Below, one piece after another: positions 45,981-54,624 of a DNA stretch of 64,000 nt. Made by a program: the position numbers and the translations under genes. The DNA comes from Pseudorhodoplanes sp. (GTDB taxonomy: Bacteria; Pseudomonadota; Alphaproteobacteria; Rhizobiales; Xanthobacteraceae). The first letter of the stretch is position 1. Each line of letters opens with the position of its first letter. The notes below the pieces were generated by a model that searched no databases, was not told the origin of the DNA, and worked only from the letters and a program-made list of their open reading frames with translations. The stretch lies in the NCBI GenBank assembly GCA_032027085.1, contig JAVSMS010000001.1, forward strand, positions 3,883,730-3,947,729, given 5' to 3'.

Positions 45981-46835
45981 TTATCCGAGTTCGAAGGTGG
46001 TGACGCCGAAGACGCGGTCGATCCGAAGCGGCGGGACGGGTGCCGTATACATGCGCGCGGTCTCGAAGACAGGCGCGAGACCAAACGCCTTTGCCAGTGC
46101 GACCGCCTTCTTGTTGATAGCCGGAACATCAAGGAAGATGTCGCCGCCTCCCGTCGCTGTGAGCAGCGCGAGCAGCACCGCTTCGGCTGCGCCACGATCG
46201 TCGGCGACCAGCGGCCCGATCTTGAAGCCGGTGCGGCACGGGCGGATGACACCCCACCCCGCAAGTATGCCGTCTCGTATCAATGCGCGACCGATATGTC
46301 CGGCAGAGCCAACCCAACTGCGCAGGAAGGCCGGCCGGCGCGCCGGAAAGACCGTCGCGTCGCTCGCTGCGATATGGTCCAACGGCACGTCGGTGAGAGC
46401 AACGATGCCTTCGCGTGGTGCGGCAGCCGGGGCACGTATGGTGCCGCCATGGCGGATATTCGCATAGGCATACACAAAGCCGGACCTTTCGTAATTGCGC
46501 TGCTGCGCGACCACGCCGTCGAGACCGATCACGCGCGCGCCTGCATGGGCGGTCGCCTCACTCCAGATCCGCAAGCCGTAGCCTCGTCCGCGCAGATCGG
46601 GCCGAACGATGTAGAAGCCAAGGAATGAGAACCGCGCATCGTAGTTGACGCAGGAGACGGTCGCAGCCGGCGCGCCGTCGATCTCGCCGATCAGGAAACC
46701 GTCGGGATCGACGGTGGCAAAGCAGGCCGCATCGCCAAGACCGGGATTCCAGCCCTCCGTCGCCGCCCAATCGACGGCGATGGCAACTTCGCCGGGTCGC
46801 ATCGGACGGATGTGAAGGTCAGCCTCGTGTGCCAT
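45981..46835 (-). CDS. GNAT family N-acetyltransferase, two-part (284 aa)
   Basis: The N-terminal GNAT domain (about 5-140) has the acetyl-CoA-binding R-P-D-L-R-G-R-G-Y-G (about 78-87). The C-terminal half (about 150-280) looks like a second, degenerate acetyltransferase-type domain (Acetyltransf_18-like: G-P-L-V-A-D-D near residue 215). The substrate is unknown. The ATG at 46835 was preferred over the earlier 46859 because conserved-looking sequence starts there. Upstream lies a porin remnant. Confidence 0.85.
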   Translation of the reverse strand: MAHEADLHIRPMRPGEVAIAVDWAATEGWNPGLGDAACFATVDPDGFLIGEIDGAPAATVSCVNYDARFSFLGFYIVRPDLRGRGYGLRIWSEATAHAGARVIGLDGVVAQQRNYERSGFVYAYANIRHGGTIRAPAAAPREGIVALTDVPLDHIAASDATVFPARRPAFLRSWVGSAGHIGRALIRDGILAGWGVIRPCRTGFKIGPLVADDRGAAEAVLLALLTATGGGDIFLDVPAINKKAVALAKAFGLAPVFETARMYTAPVPPLRIDRVFGVTTFELG

Positions 46836-46905
46836 TTTCGCTGTGCATGTCAAATACAAGCTGGTCGAAAGTCCGGTCCTTGTGACGTTCCTGATGTTCG
46901 CCCGC

Positions 46906-47092
46906 TCAATATGTTGCCCTGAACGGCCCCTTGCCGTAGCCCCAGTCGAACTTGTAGTTCAGACCGGCGCGCACAACCTGCATGTCACGTCGTCGTGGTC
47001 ATGCATATAGCAGACGTCCGTGAAAACATTATTGCACGACCTGGTCTGGACGTCGCCGAATACGGCATAGAGATATTCAGCCGCCAACCCGG
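46906..47092 (-). pseudogene. Remnant of an outer-membrane beta-barrel protein (Omp25/RopB-like)
   Basis: The minus strand reads A-A-E-Y-L-Y-A-V-F-G-D-V followed by about 25 residues in one frame, then after a small frameshift near 46980-46990 continues as V-V-R-A-G-L-N-Y-K-F-D-W-G-Y-G and ends at a TGA at 46906. The first segment (x-A-E-Y-L-Y-x-x-F-G-D-V) and the second (V-R-x-G-L-N-Y-K-F) are the penultimate and final strands typical of rhizobial Omp25-type barrels, which end in an aromatic residue. The upstream part of the gene is missing. Confidence 0.7.
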
Positions 47093-47220
47093 AAGCGGCT
47101 AAGATTGGGGCAGATTGGGCGTCAAGGCACCCCAAGCTGAAAAGAAAATCAAACTGACCATACCCACCGTCCATTTGACGCGTGCCATTCTTCGCGGCTG
47201 AATGGCGCCACGGAGGACGC

Positions 47221-48027
47221 ATGTCAGCAAAACAAGGGCATATCTATACCGGCATCGGCGGCTGGAATTACGAGCCGTGGCGCGGCGTGTTCTATCCGAA
47301 AGGACTGCCGCACGCGCAGGAACTGCGCTATGCAGGCGAACGGCTGACCTCGATCGAGGTCAACTCCACATTCTACAGCACACAGAAGCCCGCGACTTTC
47401 AGGAAATGGGCGGGCGAGGTGCCGGACGGCTTCATCTTCTCGCTGAAAGGACCGCGCTACGCGACCAATCGCCGTGTGCTGGCGGACGCCGAAGATTCCG
47501 TTAAGCGTTTTGTCGAGTCCGGGATCGCAGAACTCGGCGACCGGCTCGGACCCCTGCTCTGGCAGTTCGCGCCGACCAAGAAATTCGACGCCGCCGATTT
47601 CGGCAAGTTTCTTGAATTGCTGCCTCCCAAAATCGGCAAACAGAAACTCCGTCACGTTGTTGAAGTGCGGCATGACAGTTTCTGCACGCCCGACTTCATC
47701 GCCCTCTTGCGCAAATTTAATATGCCGGTCGTGTTCTCCGAACACGCGACCTATCCGGCGATCGCCGACATCACCGGCGATTTCGTCTATGCGCGCCTGC
47801 AGAAAGGCCAGGAGAAGCTCACCTCCGGCTATCCGCCGAAGGCGCTCGACGCCTGGGCGAAGCGCGCGCAGCTTTGGGCCAAGGGCGGCGCGCCGGACGA
47901 TCTGCCGGTCATCGACGCCAAGTCAAAGCCTGCGAAGCAGCCGCGCGATGTCTTTGTGTATTTCATCCACGAAGCGAAAGTGCGCATGCCGGCGGCGGCG
48001 ATGGCGCTGATCGAACGGCTGCGGTGA
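47221..48027 (+). CDS. DUF72 family protein (268 aa)
   Basis: A TIM-barrel-like DUF72 protein (COG1801): I-G-G-W-N-Y-E-P-W at the start, F-Y-P-K-G-L, L-T-S-I-E-V-N-S-T-F-Y, F-S-L-K-G-P-R-Y and V-E-V-R-H. The function is unknown despite wide distribution. The start at 47221 follows acggaggacgc, an ideal ribosome site. Downstream is a 421-bp region without a clear gene. Confidence 0.92.
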   Translation: MSAKQGHIYTGIGGWNYEPWRGVFYPKGLPHAQELRYAGERLTSIEVNSTFYSTQKPATFRKWAGEVPDGFIFSLKGPRYATNRRVLADAEDSVKRFVESGIAELGDRLGPLLWQFAPTKKFDAADFGKFLELLPPKIGKQKLRHVVEVRHDSFCTPDFIALLRKFNMPVVFSEHATYPAIADITGDFVYARLQKGQEKLTSGYPPKALDAWAKRAQLWAKGGAPDDLPVIDAKSKPAKQPRDVFVYFIHEAKVRMPAAAMALIERLR

Positions 48028-48220
48028 CGACGACAAATTGAGGGTTGGTTTGGGCGAAGCGAAACCCGTACGAACCGAAATCCACCCAATGTAGTCGTGA
48101 AACTGATGGGTCGCGCCTCCACGCCCCCGCTCTGCAAGCCCCCAATCTTCTACCTGCGAGCAACGCGGCGAATATCCGAACCTCACCGCGAGGAAGACGC
48201 ACTCGCGGCCCGAGGATCGC

Positions 48221-48400
48221 ATGTTCTATGAGCATGACAGAGGCAGAATCCGGCCGGAACACCGTCTCAATACCGCGCGGAATTTCGGTCGCTCGCGCGA
48301 GGGGCCCCCGGAGACAGCCGAGGAATACCGGAACAACACGCTGTTCGGCGTGCGCTACCTTCGGCGCAGCGACAAGGCTTATAGGAATTTTGTCACGTGA
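48221..48400 (+). CDS. Possible small ORF (59 aa)
   Basis: An ATG preceded by gaggatcgc opens a 59-codon frame with an arginine- and glutamate-rich, glycine-poor product ending Y-R-N-F-V-T. No family is recognised. It lies in an otherwise gene-free 421-bp interval (48028-48448) which begins with a repeat-like segment (about 48035-48080). It could be a degenerate tail or a chance frame. Confidence 0.25.
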   Translation: MFYEHDRGRIRPEHRLNTARNFGRSREGPPETAEEYRNNTLFGVRYLRRSDKAYRNFVT

Positions 48401-48448
48401 AACGACGGCCGATCCCGTTGAATCTGCAGCGGGATCGGCCTGGTGTCG

Positions 48449-49411
48449 TCAATGACCGGAGTGGCCGCCCGCCGCCGGCGCGCCGCCGCCGATCGGCCCG
48501 ACCTTGTATTGAACCTCGATCGTTCCCGCCTTCTCAAAAACCAGCGTGCCCTTCGCCGTTTCGCCTTCCTTCAGGCCGCGCTTCAGATCCATGAACATCA
48601 GGTGATAACCGCCGGGTTTGAGTTCGACGCTTTCTCCCGGCTTGATCTCAAGGCCTTTCGCAAGGTGGCGCATCTTCATGACGCCGTTGTCCATGGCCAT
48701 TTCATGCACCTCGAAACGGCCGGCGGCCTCCATGCTGCCTCCCACCAGCCGGTCGGGCTCCCGGCCGGTGTTGGTGATTTTCATATAGCCGCCGGCGACC
48801 TTCGCGCCGCCGGGCGTCGCCCTTATCCACGGCGCCTCGACTGTCAGCGCGCCGAACTTGACGTTCTGCGGCGTCTTCTCCACTGCCTGCACCAGAATGG
48901 TAAGCGACGGCGCCGGAAATTTTAGCGCATGCGCATGCTGTCCCGCCGCCGGAATTTCGCTCCAGCGCGCTTCGCCTTTCTCGCATTCCTGCGTGACCGG
49001 CACATGCAGCTTGCCCGCCGGCAGTTCGGCAGCGACATAACCTGAAAACACGAATTCGTCGTAATGCGCGTCGGACAGCTTGCCGGTCCAGATGATTTCC
49101 TTCACGCCCTCCGACAATTGCGCGCCATGATAATAGGCATAGGTCCTGGCATATCGCCCTTTCACGGTCTCGAGTTGCCAGCCGGCCTTCGGCATCGGCT
49201 TGACGGCGATCATGCCCTCCGGAATTTGCGCCTTCACCTTCAGCGTCGGAGTGCCGTCGCAACCATGCGGCACCCGTAGCACCGCCTTGTAGGGCGCGCC
49301 GGCTTTCGCATCGCGCACTTCCAGCGTGACATGCGCCGAAGCCGCCATTGCCAGGCAGGGCAGCGCAAGCAGGGAGATTGCGGCTTTCTTCATAAAGCGA
49401 TGCATCATCAT
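48449..49411 (-). CDS. Fused DUF1775 (YcnI)-PCuAC copper chaperone (320 aa)
   Basis: Two copper-linked domains in one exported protein. After a signal peptide (about 7-25), a DUF1775/YcnI domain (about 26-170) starts with the mature His of A-H-V-T-L, the expected Cu(II) ligand, and includes W-T-G-K-L-S-D. A PCuAC domain (about 190-300) has the Cu(I) ligands H-E-M, M-K-M and H-L-M-F. In Bradyrhizobium the corresponding PcuD and PcuC are separate proteins. The C-terminal tail is Gly/His-rich. The ATG at 49411 was chosen after a gaggatc site. Confidence 0.88.
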   Translation of the reverse strand: MMMHRFMKKAAISLLALPCLAMAASAHVTLEVRDAKAGAPYKAVLRVPHGCDGTPTLKVKAQIPEGMIAVKPMPKAGWQLETVKGRYARTYAYYHGAQLSEGVKEIIWTGKLSDAHYDEFVFSGYVAAELPAGKLHVPVTQECEKGEARWSEIPAAGQHAHALKFPAPSLTILVQAVEKTPQNVKFGALTVEAPWIRATPGGAKVAGGYMKITNTGREPDRLVGGSMEAAGRFEVHEMAMDNGVMKMRHLAKGLEIKPGESVELKPGGYHLMFMDLKRGLKEGETAKGTLVFEKAGTIEVQYKVGPIGGGAPAAGGHSGH

Positions 49412-49431
49412 GATCCTCATTGTCATCCTCA

Positions 49432-51549
49432 TCACCATTTGAATTTGGCGCCGGCATAAACCGCACGGCCTGTTCCCGGTTCGAATAATGCGCTGCTCGT
49501 ATTGGCCGTCTGAGCGATGCTCGCGCTCGAGATATAGGCCCTGTCGGACAGATTCCGCGCCTCGACGTAGAACGAAAAGCCCCTCTCGCTGTCGTAGCCC
49601 GCCTTCATGCCCCAGATCGCATAGGGGTCGGTCATGAACGTGTTGGCGGCATCGACAAAATAGCCCTCGGGAACCCATTCAACATTTGGGCCAATGTAGA
49701 AACCAGAGGGGTGCTTGTAGAGGATTTCGCCACGGAAATAGTGCCGCGGCGCGCCCGGCAGCGTGTTGTTCCCCCACCTCGCATCGTCATCGTAATAGAA
49801 ATCGTTCAGCGTATAGGCGACGTTGATCCACAGCCGGTCGGTATCGTTGCCATTTACGAATAGCGATCGCATCACCGCAGCGCCAAAGCCGGCCTCGATG
49901 CCCTGGTGCACGGTGCGGTCGGCATTGAGAACGTCGCAGGCACCGGTCATCGCCGGATTGCTGAAGCACTGCAGCTCGTTGCGGATCTGGGCCCGATACA
50001 GAGCAAAATCCCACGTGTAATCAGGCCGCTGTCCGCGCGTGCCGATTTCATATGTCGTGGCGCGCTGGGCCTTGATGCTGGTGAAAGGCACATTGAAGAA
50101 CATCGATCCTTCGCCAAAGCTCGGTACTTCGGCGCTGCGCGAGACATTCGCAAAGACCTGCGCGGTCGGGTCGATATCCCACAACAGGCCGAATTTCGGG
50201 CTCCAGAGATCAAAATCGGTGCGGCCCGACGTGGTGCCGAAGCGTGCGAGGCGTTCACGCGTGGCCGATAGAAACTGGGTGCCGGCGACAACAGCGACCG
50301 CCGGCAGGATGTAAAAAGAGTTCTCGGCATAGGCCGACGTATTCCTCGACTTCTCCAATGCGGAGTATGCGAGCGCGCCTTTGACGGCGCCGGGCCCATT
50401 GCCGAAGCGCAGGCTGTCATTGTCGCCATTGTGGATGTTGACGCCCGCGACCAGCCGGTTCTTGAAGCCCCACAGATTGCGCTCGTCGACCATGCGGCCA
50501 AATCCGCCGTAACCGTCGACGGTCTGGTCGATCCACTGGAAGATCGGATGCATCAGATGGCGGTTGGTATTGAACAAGCCAATTTCAAATATTGCGGTGT
50601 CGGTCCGGAACGTCGTCTTGTTGGCTACCCGGTTCGAATTGATGTTGCGCTGATAGTCATTGGTAGCGTTGATCGCGGCCGCTTTCTTCGGCGTGTTGAG
50701 TGCACTGGATTTGGTCACCGCCCCCGGAATGCGCTGCTCGATCGTATTGCCGTTGAAATAGAATCGCGTCTCCACATTTGGCGAAAACTGGTAGCCGACA
50801 TTGCCAGACCCGCGCATCAAATTGCCGTTGCTGTGATCGCGGAAACCGTCCTCGGACTGCCAAGAGCCGGTGACGAAATAGTCGAATGGCCCATAAGTAG
50901 CGCCAGAACTCGCTTGCATGCGACGAAAATCGAAGCTGCCCCTATCGGCGCTTGCCGCCACCAAGTTGGCATCGCGCCCGCTCGGCACCACGAAGTTGAT
51001 CGCGCCGCCGAGCGAATTCGCGCCGAAACGCAAGGCGTTCGCGCCGCGGAAAACCTCGACATACCTGTAGGCCGTCGGGTCGATCTCCTGCAGATCGAAA
51101 TAGCCATCGGCGGTGTTGATCGGAATACCGTCCATGTAGAGTTGCAGGCTGCGACCATGGAAATTCCGCGACAAGCCGGAGCCGCGGATCGAGAGCCGCG
51201 AATCCTCGCCCCATTTCGGTTGCGCCCACACGCCGGGCACATAACCCAACATGTCCTTGACCGTCGTCGCCTTGGTATCCTTCCAGGCATCTGCTGGAAC
51301 CACGGCGACCGCGCCGGGCGCGCGCTGAATCTGCCGGCTTGCCTGAACCACCGTTGGAATGGTCAGGCTGCCGCCAGGCGTAACGATCACCGACGCGCCG
51401 GAGGACGAAGGTGCTGCCTCGCCGTCGCGGTTTGCGTTGTCGGTGACCGTGATGGTGGGCAGTTGAGTTGCGGATTGGGCAAATGCGGTCGACAGGTCAC
51501 CTAAGACCAAGGCCGATAGCGCGCACGACGCGCGCAGAAAATAAGACAA
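49432..51549 (-). CDS. TonB-dependent receptor, copper-type context (705 aa)
   Basis: An outer-membrane receptor: signal peptide (about 1-25), plug domain with T-V-K-D-M-L-G-Y-V-P-G-V and R-G-S-G-L-S-R-N-F, and a 22-stranded barrel ending in K-F-K-W (terminal aromatic). TonB box candidate near residue 33 (I-T-V-T-D). The TTG at 51549 was chosen because ctggagagtgcc precedes it and the signal peptide begins there; sequence upstream is not signal-like. Between DUF2946 and DUF1775-PCuAC genes it resembles PcuB of the pcu copper-uptake operon; substrate assignment is inference. Confidence 0.85.
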   Translation of the reverse strand: MSYFLRASCALSALVLGDLSTAFAQSATQLPTITVTDNANRDGEAAPSSSGASVIVTPGGSLTIPTVVQASRQIQRAPGAVAVVPADAWKDTKATTVKDMLGYVPGVWAQPKWGEDSRLSIRGSGLSRNFHGRSLQLYMDGIPINTADGYFDLQEIDPTAYRYVEVFRGANALRFGANSLGGAINFVVPSGRDANLVAASADRGSFDFRRMQASSGATYGPFDYFVTGSWQSEDGFRDHSNGNLMRGSGNVGYQFSPNVETRFYFNGNTIEQRIPGAVTKSSALNTPKKAAAINATNDYQRNINSNRVANKTTFRTDTAIFEIGLFNTNRHLMHPIFQWIDQTVDGYGGFGRMVDERNLWGFKNRLVAGVNIHNGDNDSLRFGNGPGAVKGALAYSALEKSRNTSAYAENSFYILPAVAVVAGTQFLSATRERLARFGTTSGRTDFDLWSPKFGLLWDIDPTAQVFANVSRSAEVPSFGEGSMFFNVPFTSIKAQRATTYEIGTRGQRPDYTWDFALYRAQIRNELQCFSNPAMTGACDVLNADRTVHQGIEAGFGAAVMRSLFVNGNDTDRLWINVAYTLNDFYYDDDARWGNNTLPGAPRHYFRGEILYKHPSGFYIGPNVEWVPEGYFVDAANTFMTDPYAIWGMKAGYDSERGFSFYVEARNLSDRAYISSASIAQTANTSSALFEPGTGRAVYAGAKFKW

Positions 51550-51598
51550 GGCACTCTCCAGACGTGATGACGCGTTGCGGCCGGCAGGCCGGTTCGGA

Positions 51599-51976
51599 TC
51601 ACACGGTCTGGGGAGGTCCTTGGGATAAGCGAGGTGATGGCGGCGCCTGTGCCAGGCTTGGGCTCGTCGCCTGGTCTTCAAAAACGACGTCCTGGCAGCA
51701 ATAGGCGGGCGTCACGGAGACGACCACCGGATCGACGGATGTCGACAAGCCCATGCTGCACAGGATGCAGGACGCCTGATGCAGCGGCATCACGCCGTTC
51801 TGCCCTTCCCCGTCGTTCAGCGCGGCGCCGTAGCAAATCGGGGAAGAACCGGGTGGCGCAGCGGCCATCTGGCCGGCCACGGCCGCGGTTAGCAACATCT
51901 GCAATGCAACGGCGTAGGCCGCGATCATGGCGATCCACGGCCGGCCCTTGCGCTGAAGATGGCTAAAATTCTTCAC
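51599..51976 (-). CDS. DUF2946-type exported protein (125 aa)
   Basis: A hydrophobic N-terminal helix (about 16-38) is followed by a small domain with a C-I-L-C pair (about 70-73) and a further C-C pair (about 92-93), a layout of DUF2946 proteins which often precede copper-related TonB receptors. It probably binds or senses metal. The GTG at 51976 has an aaggaccgc ribosome site. It is the first gene of the three-gene operon 51976-48449. Confidence 0.78.
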   Translation of the reverse strand: MKNFSHLQRKGRPWIAMIAAYAVALQMLLTAAVAGQMAAAPPGSSPICYGAALNDGEGQNGVMPLHQASCILCSMGLSTSVDPVVVSVTPAYCCQDVVFEDQATSPSLAQAPPSPRLSQGPPQTV

Positions 51977-52161
51977 GACACGCGGTCCTTTGTTTATCCC
52001 TTAGCACTTGGTTCGGCAGGCTGTGAAGCCCTGCCGGTCTTCCCCTCCATTCTCCTTGTGCCAAGACAACTTCGGCGCATTGCTCAAGCGCGGCGGAGCG
52101 TCGACAATCCGACCACGATTCAGCGGCGCTGCACCGGCACCGGCGGCTTGCGGAGGATAGG

Positions 52162-52800
52162 ATGGAAATTGCCCACATTGCCCAAGGGGCGGCCATCGTC
52201 GGAATTGTCCTGACGGTCGTGCAATACTGGATGAAAACCATGATCCCGCTCCGGGTCGTGGGCATTATCACCAATGTCTTTTTCCTGATCTATTCCTCCC
52301 TCTCCGGCATCTATCCGACCCTGGTCCTCAATTGCATCGTCTTGCCGCTGAACCTGTACCGGCTGCGGGAGATGCGCGAGCTGATCCGCCGTACAAAACG
52401 GGCCGCCCGGTCCGATCTCGACATGACCTGGCTGCAGCCCTTCATGACCAAGCGCCGCACGCAAGCCGGCCAAGTCCTGTTTCGCAAAGGGGATCTGGCC
52501 GAAGCCATGTATCTTGTCGTGTCCGGCCGCTTTCTGCTCGAGGAAATCAATCTCGAATTGCAGTCCGGCGCCGTGGTCGGAGAGCTGGGCCTGCTGCAGC
52601 CGGAGGGCGTCCGCACCCTCAGCCTCGTTTCGGTTGACGAGGGGGAAATCCTGGCCCTGTCCTATGAAAAATTCGAGGAACTCTATTTCCAAAATCCTGA
52701 ATTCGGCCTGAGTTTTCTCAAACTCACCAGCAAACGTCTGTTCGAGAATATCGCGCGGCTTGAAAAGGAGCTGGGCGAAAGGCCGAAAGCTCCTGCATAA
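52162..52800 (+). CDS. Popeye-like cyclic-nucleotide-binding membrane protein (212 aa)
   Basis: Three hydrophobic segments at the N-terminus (about 5-24, 30-46 and 50-65) are followed by a linker and a cyclic-nucleotide-binding fold (about 90-185) with V-L-F-R-K-G-D-x-A-x-x-M-Y-L-V-V-S-G-R and G-A-V-V-G-E-L-G-L-L. The critical phosphate-binding cassette G-E-L is present, but the following arginine is not obvious. The layout of three membrane helices plus a C-terminal cNMP domain parallels animal Popeye proteins. Ribosome site gcggaggatagg. Confidence 0.85.
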   Translation: MEIAHIAQGAAIVGIVLTVVQYWMKTMIPLRVVGIITNVFFLIYSSLSGIYPTLVLNCIVLPLNLYRLREMRELIRRTKRAARSDLDMTWLQPFMTKRRTQAGQVLFRKGDLAEAMYLVVSGRFLLEEINLELQSGAVVGELGLLQPEGVRTLSLVSVDEGEILALSYEKFEELYFQNPEFGLSFLKLTSKRLFENIARLEKELGERPKAPA

Positions 52801-52811
52801 GGCGTCGATCC

Positions 52812-53276
52812 ATGGCTCGTGCAGCGTCCCCGCTTTTCACCATCGGCTACGAAAAGGCGACGCCTGCTGCCGTCCAAGCCGAGCTGAAAAAAGCCCGTGT
52901 GTCCCTGCTCGTTGACACCCGCGCCGTCACATCATCGCGCCGGCCCGGCTTTTCGAAGAAGCAACTTGCCGCCGCCCTCGACGAGATCGGCATCGCTTAT
53001 CTGCATCTGCAGAAACTCGGCACGCCCGCCGAGGGCCGGCAAGCCGCCCGGAAAGGCGATGCCAAGACGCTCTGGCGCATCTACAACAAGCATCTGAAAA
53101 CGCCCGAGGCAAAAGAAGCCATGGACGAATTGCTGTCCTTGCTGCGCGGCAAGCAGCGCGTCTGCCTGCTGTGCTTCGAACGGTCGCCGGAGACCTGCCA
53201 CCGTAGTCGCATCGCCGAAATCGCGCAGGAAAGAATTGGAATGAAAGTCGAAAATCTTTTTCCTGCGCTGTTCTGA
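52812..53276 (+). CDS. DUF488 family protein (154 aa)
   Basis: A DUF488 relative of the longer subgroup: F-T-I-G-Y-E, L-L-V-D-T-R, R-R-P-G-F-S-K and C-F-E-R-S-P-E-T-C-H-R-S-R-I-A, the last being a conserved Cys-x7-Cys-His-Arg motif typical of the family. The function is unknown. It starts 11 bp after the Popeye-like gene, so the two are co-transcribed. It converges with the MFS transporter gene. Confidence 0.9.
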   Translation: MARAASPLFTIGYEKATPAAVQAELKKARVSLLVDTRAVTSSRRPGFSKKQLAAALDEIGIAYLHLQKLGTPAEGRQAARKGDAKTLWRIYNKHLKTPEAKEAMDELLSLLRGKQRVCLLCFERSPETCHRSRIAEIAQERIGMKVENLFPALF

Positions 53277-53286
53277 GTTCGGCGGT

Positions 53287-54519
53287 TCACTCCGCTGGCA
53301 CGGCTGCCCGTTTGTGCCCATCGACACCCGCCACCAGAATGGCGACGCCGACAGTAGCGGCAAAGAATACGAAGGAAATTCCCGCAGTCGCCAGGAGGAC
53401 CAGATTGAATCCGCCGCGCGCATGCAGATAGGCAATCGCCGCCACCGCCGCCCCCGACGAAATGAAAACCAGAAAATACCGCACGGCATAGACGCGGCCG
53501 CGCCAGGCGTCGGCGGTGTAGCGCGCGATCACCACGTCGTTGACGGTGACCTGCCCGTAGAGGCCGATCATCGCCACTGCGAGCGCCGCGATCAGCATCG
53601 CGCCGCTGGCATAAACCGACCAGAACACGCCGGCGAACAATGTCGCAGTAACCAAGGTGAGCAGGATGGTCGGTGCGATCCGCTCGACCAATCGCCCCAT
53701 GGCAAGCTGCGCAATGGCGCCAACCAGAAAGACGGCGGTCGCCAAGCCGCCCACGGCCATCAGGTTGATGTCATGGCCGACGCGCTCATCGATCAGCTTC
53801 GGCAGCGCTACGGAGATCACATTGAAGGCTAACCCTGCGCCCAGCGCGATCAGGATGAACAGGCCGAACATGATGGCGGCGGCCCGCTTCGACAACTTCA
53901 CATCGGGCGCGGTCTTGCGCGTCGCGGTGCGGTGATGGTCATCCGGGATCATCCACAAATAGAAAATCCCGGTGGCAATACACAACACCGCGGGCACAAC
54001 GAATGCCATGCGCCAGCCGAAATAGGTGGCGATCACGGCGGTGATGCCGGCCGCAAGCGCGGCGCCAAGATTGCCGCAGACACCGTTGAAGGCCAGCACG
54101 CGCCCGCGCGCCTGCGACGCCTCGATCAGCATCGCCATCCCGACCGGATGATAGATTGAGGCGAACATGCCCAATGCGGCGAGCGCCACGGCCAGGATGT
54201 AGACATTGGGCGACATGCCAGCTGCAATCAGGGACATGCCGCAACCGACGAAAAACACCGCCATGATGTTGCGCCGGCTCCAATGGTCAGCCAGCCACCC
54301 GGCGGGCAGCGAAAACACGCCAAATGCGACAAAGGAGGCCGTGGAGAGAGCGATCAGTTCGCTGTAGCTGCGGCCATAGACCACCTGCAGCCCGATCACC
54401 ACGGTCGGGAAAATCAGCATCACATAATGGTCGACGGCATGGGCCCAGTTCAGAAAGCCGATCGAAACCCGGCTCTCCCGGGACAGGCCGCCGGTGGCAA
54501 GTTTTTCCTTCGTAGCCAT
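53287..54519 (-). CDS. MFS transporter (410 aa)
   Basis: A twelve-helix major facilitator. The loop motif A-D-H-W-S-R-R (about 77-83) after the second helix and the G-x-x-x-N-x-x-G region near 150 are typical of drug-efflux-type MFS members. The substrate is unknown. It is divergent from an AraC-type regulator whose start lies about 105 bp away, which suggests local control. Ribosome site aggccggaaaacgc is weak. Confidence 0.88.
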   Translation of the reverse strand: MATKEKLATGGLSRESRVSIGFLNWAHAVDHYVMLIFPTVVIGLQVVYGRSYSELIALSTASFVAFGVFSLPAGWLADHWSRRNIMAVFFVGCGMSLIAAGMSPNVYILAVALAALGMFASIYHPVGMAMLIEASQARGRVLAFNGVCGNLGAALAAGITAVIATYFGWRMAFVVPAVLCIATGIFYLWMIPDDHHRTATRKTAPDVKLSKRAAAIMFGLFILIALGAGLAFNVISVALPKLIDERVGHDINLMAVGGLATAVFLVGAIAQLAMGRLVERIAPTILLTLVTATLFAGVFWSVYASGAMLIAALAVAMIGLYGQVTVNDVVIARYTADAWRGRVYAVRYFLVFISSGAAVAAIAYLHARGGFNLVLLATAGISFVFFAATVGVAILVAGVDGHKRAAVPAE

Positions 54520-54624
54520 GCGCGTTTTCCGGCCTGAATCGGTGACAGCCCAGCCAATATAGACTTGCCAAGGTGCGATGTTCGGTCGAATTTCGTCGCG
54601 AACAGGCCAACACGCAGGCTCTGC

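Noticed and set aside
50431-51504. A 357-codon frame antisense to the TonB receptor
   Set aside because: The receptor has signal peptide, plug and barrel end on the other strand; the antisense frame has none.
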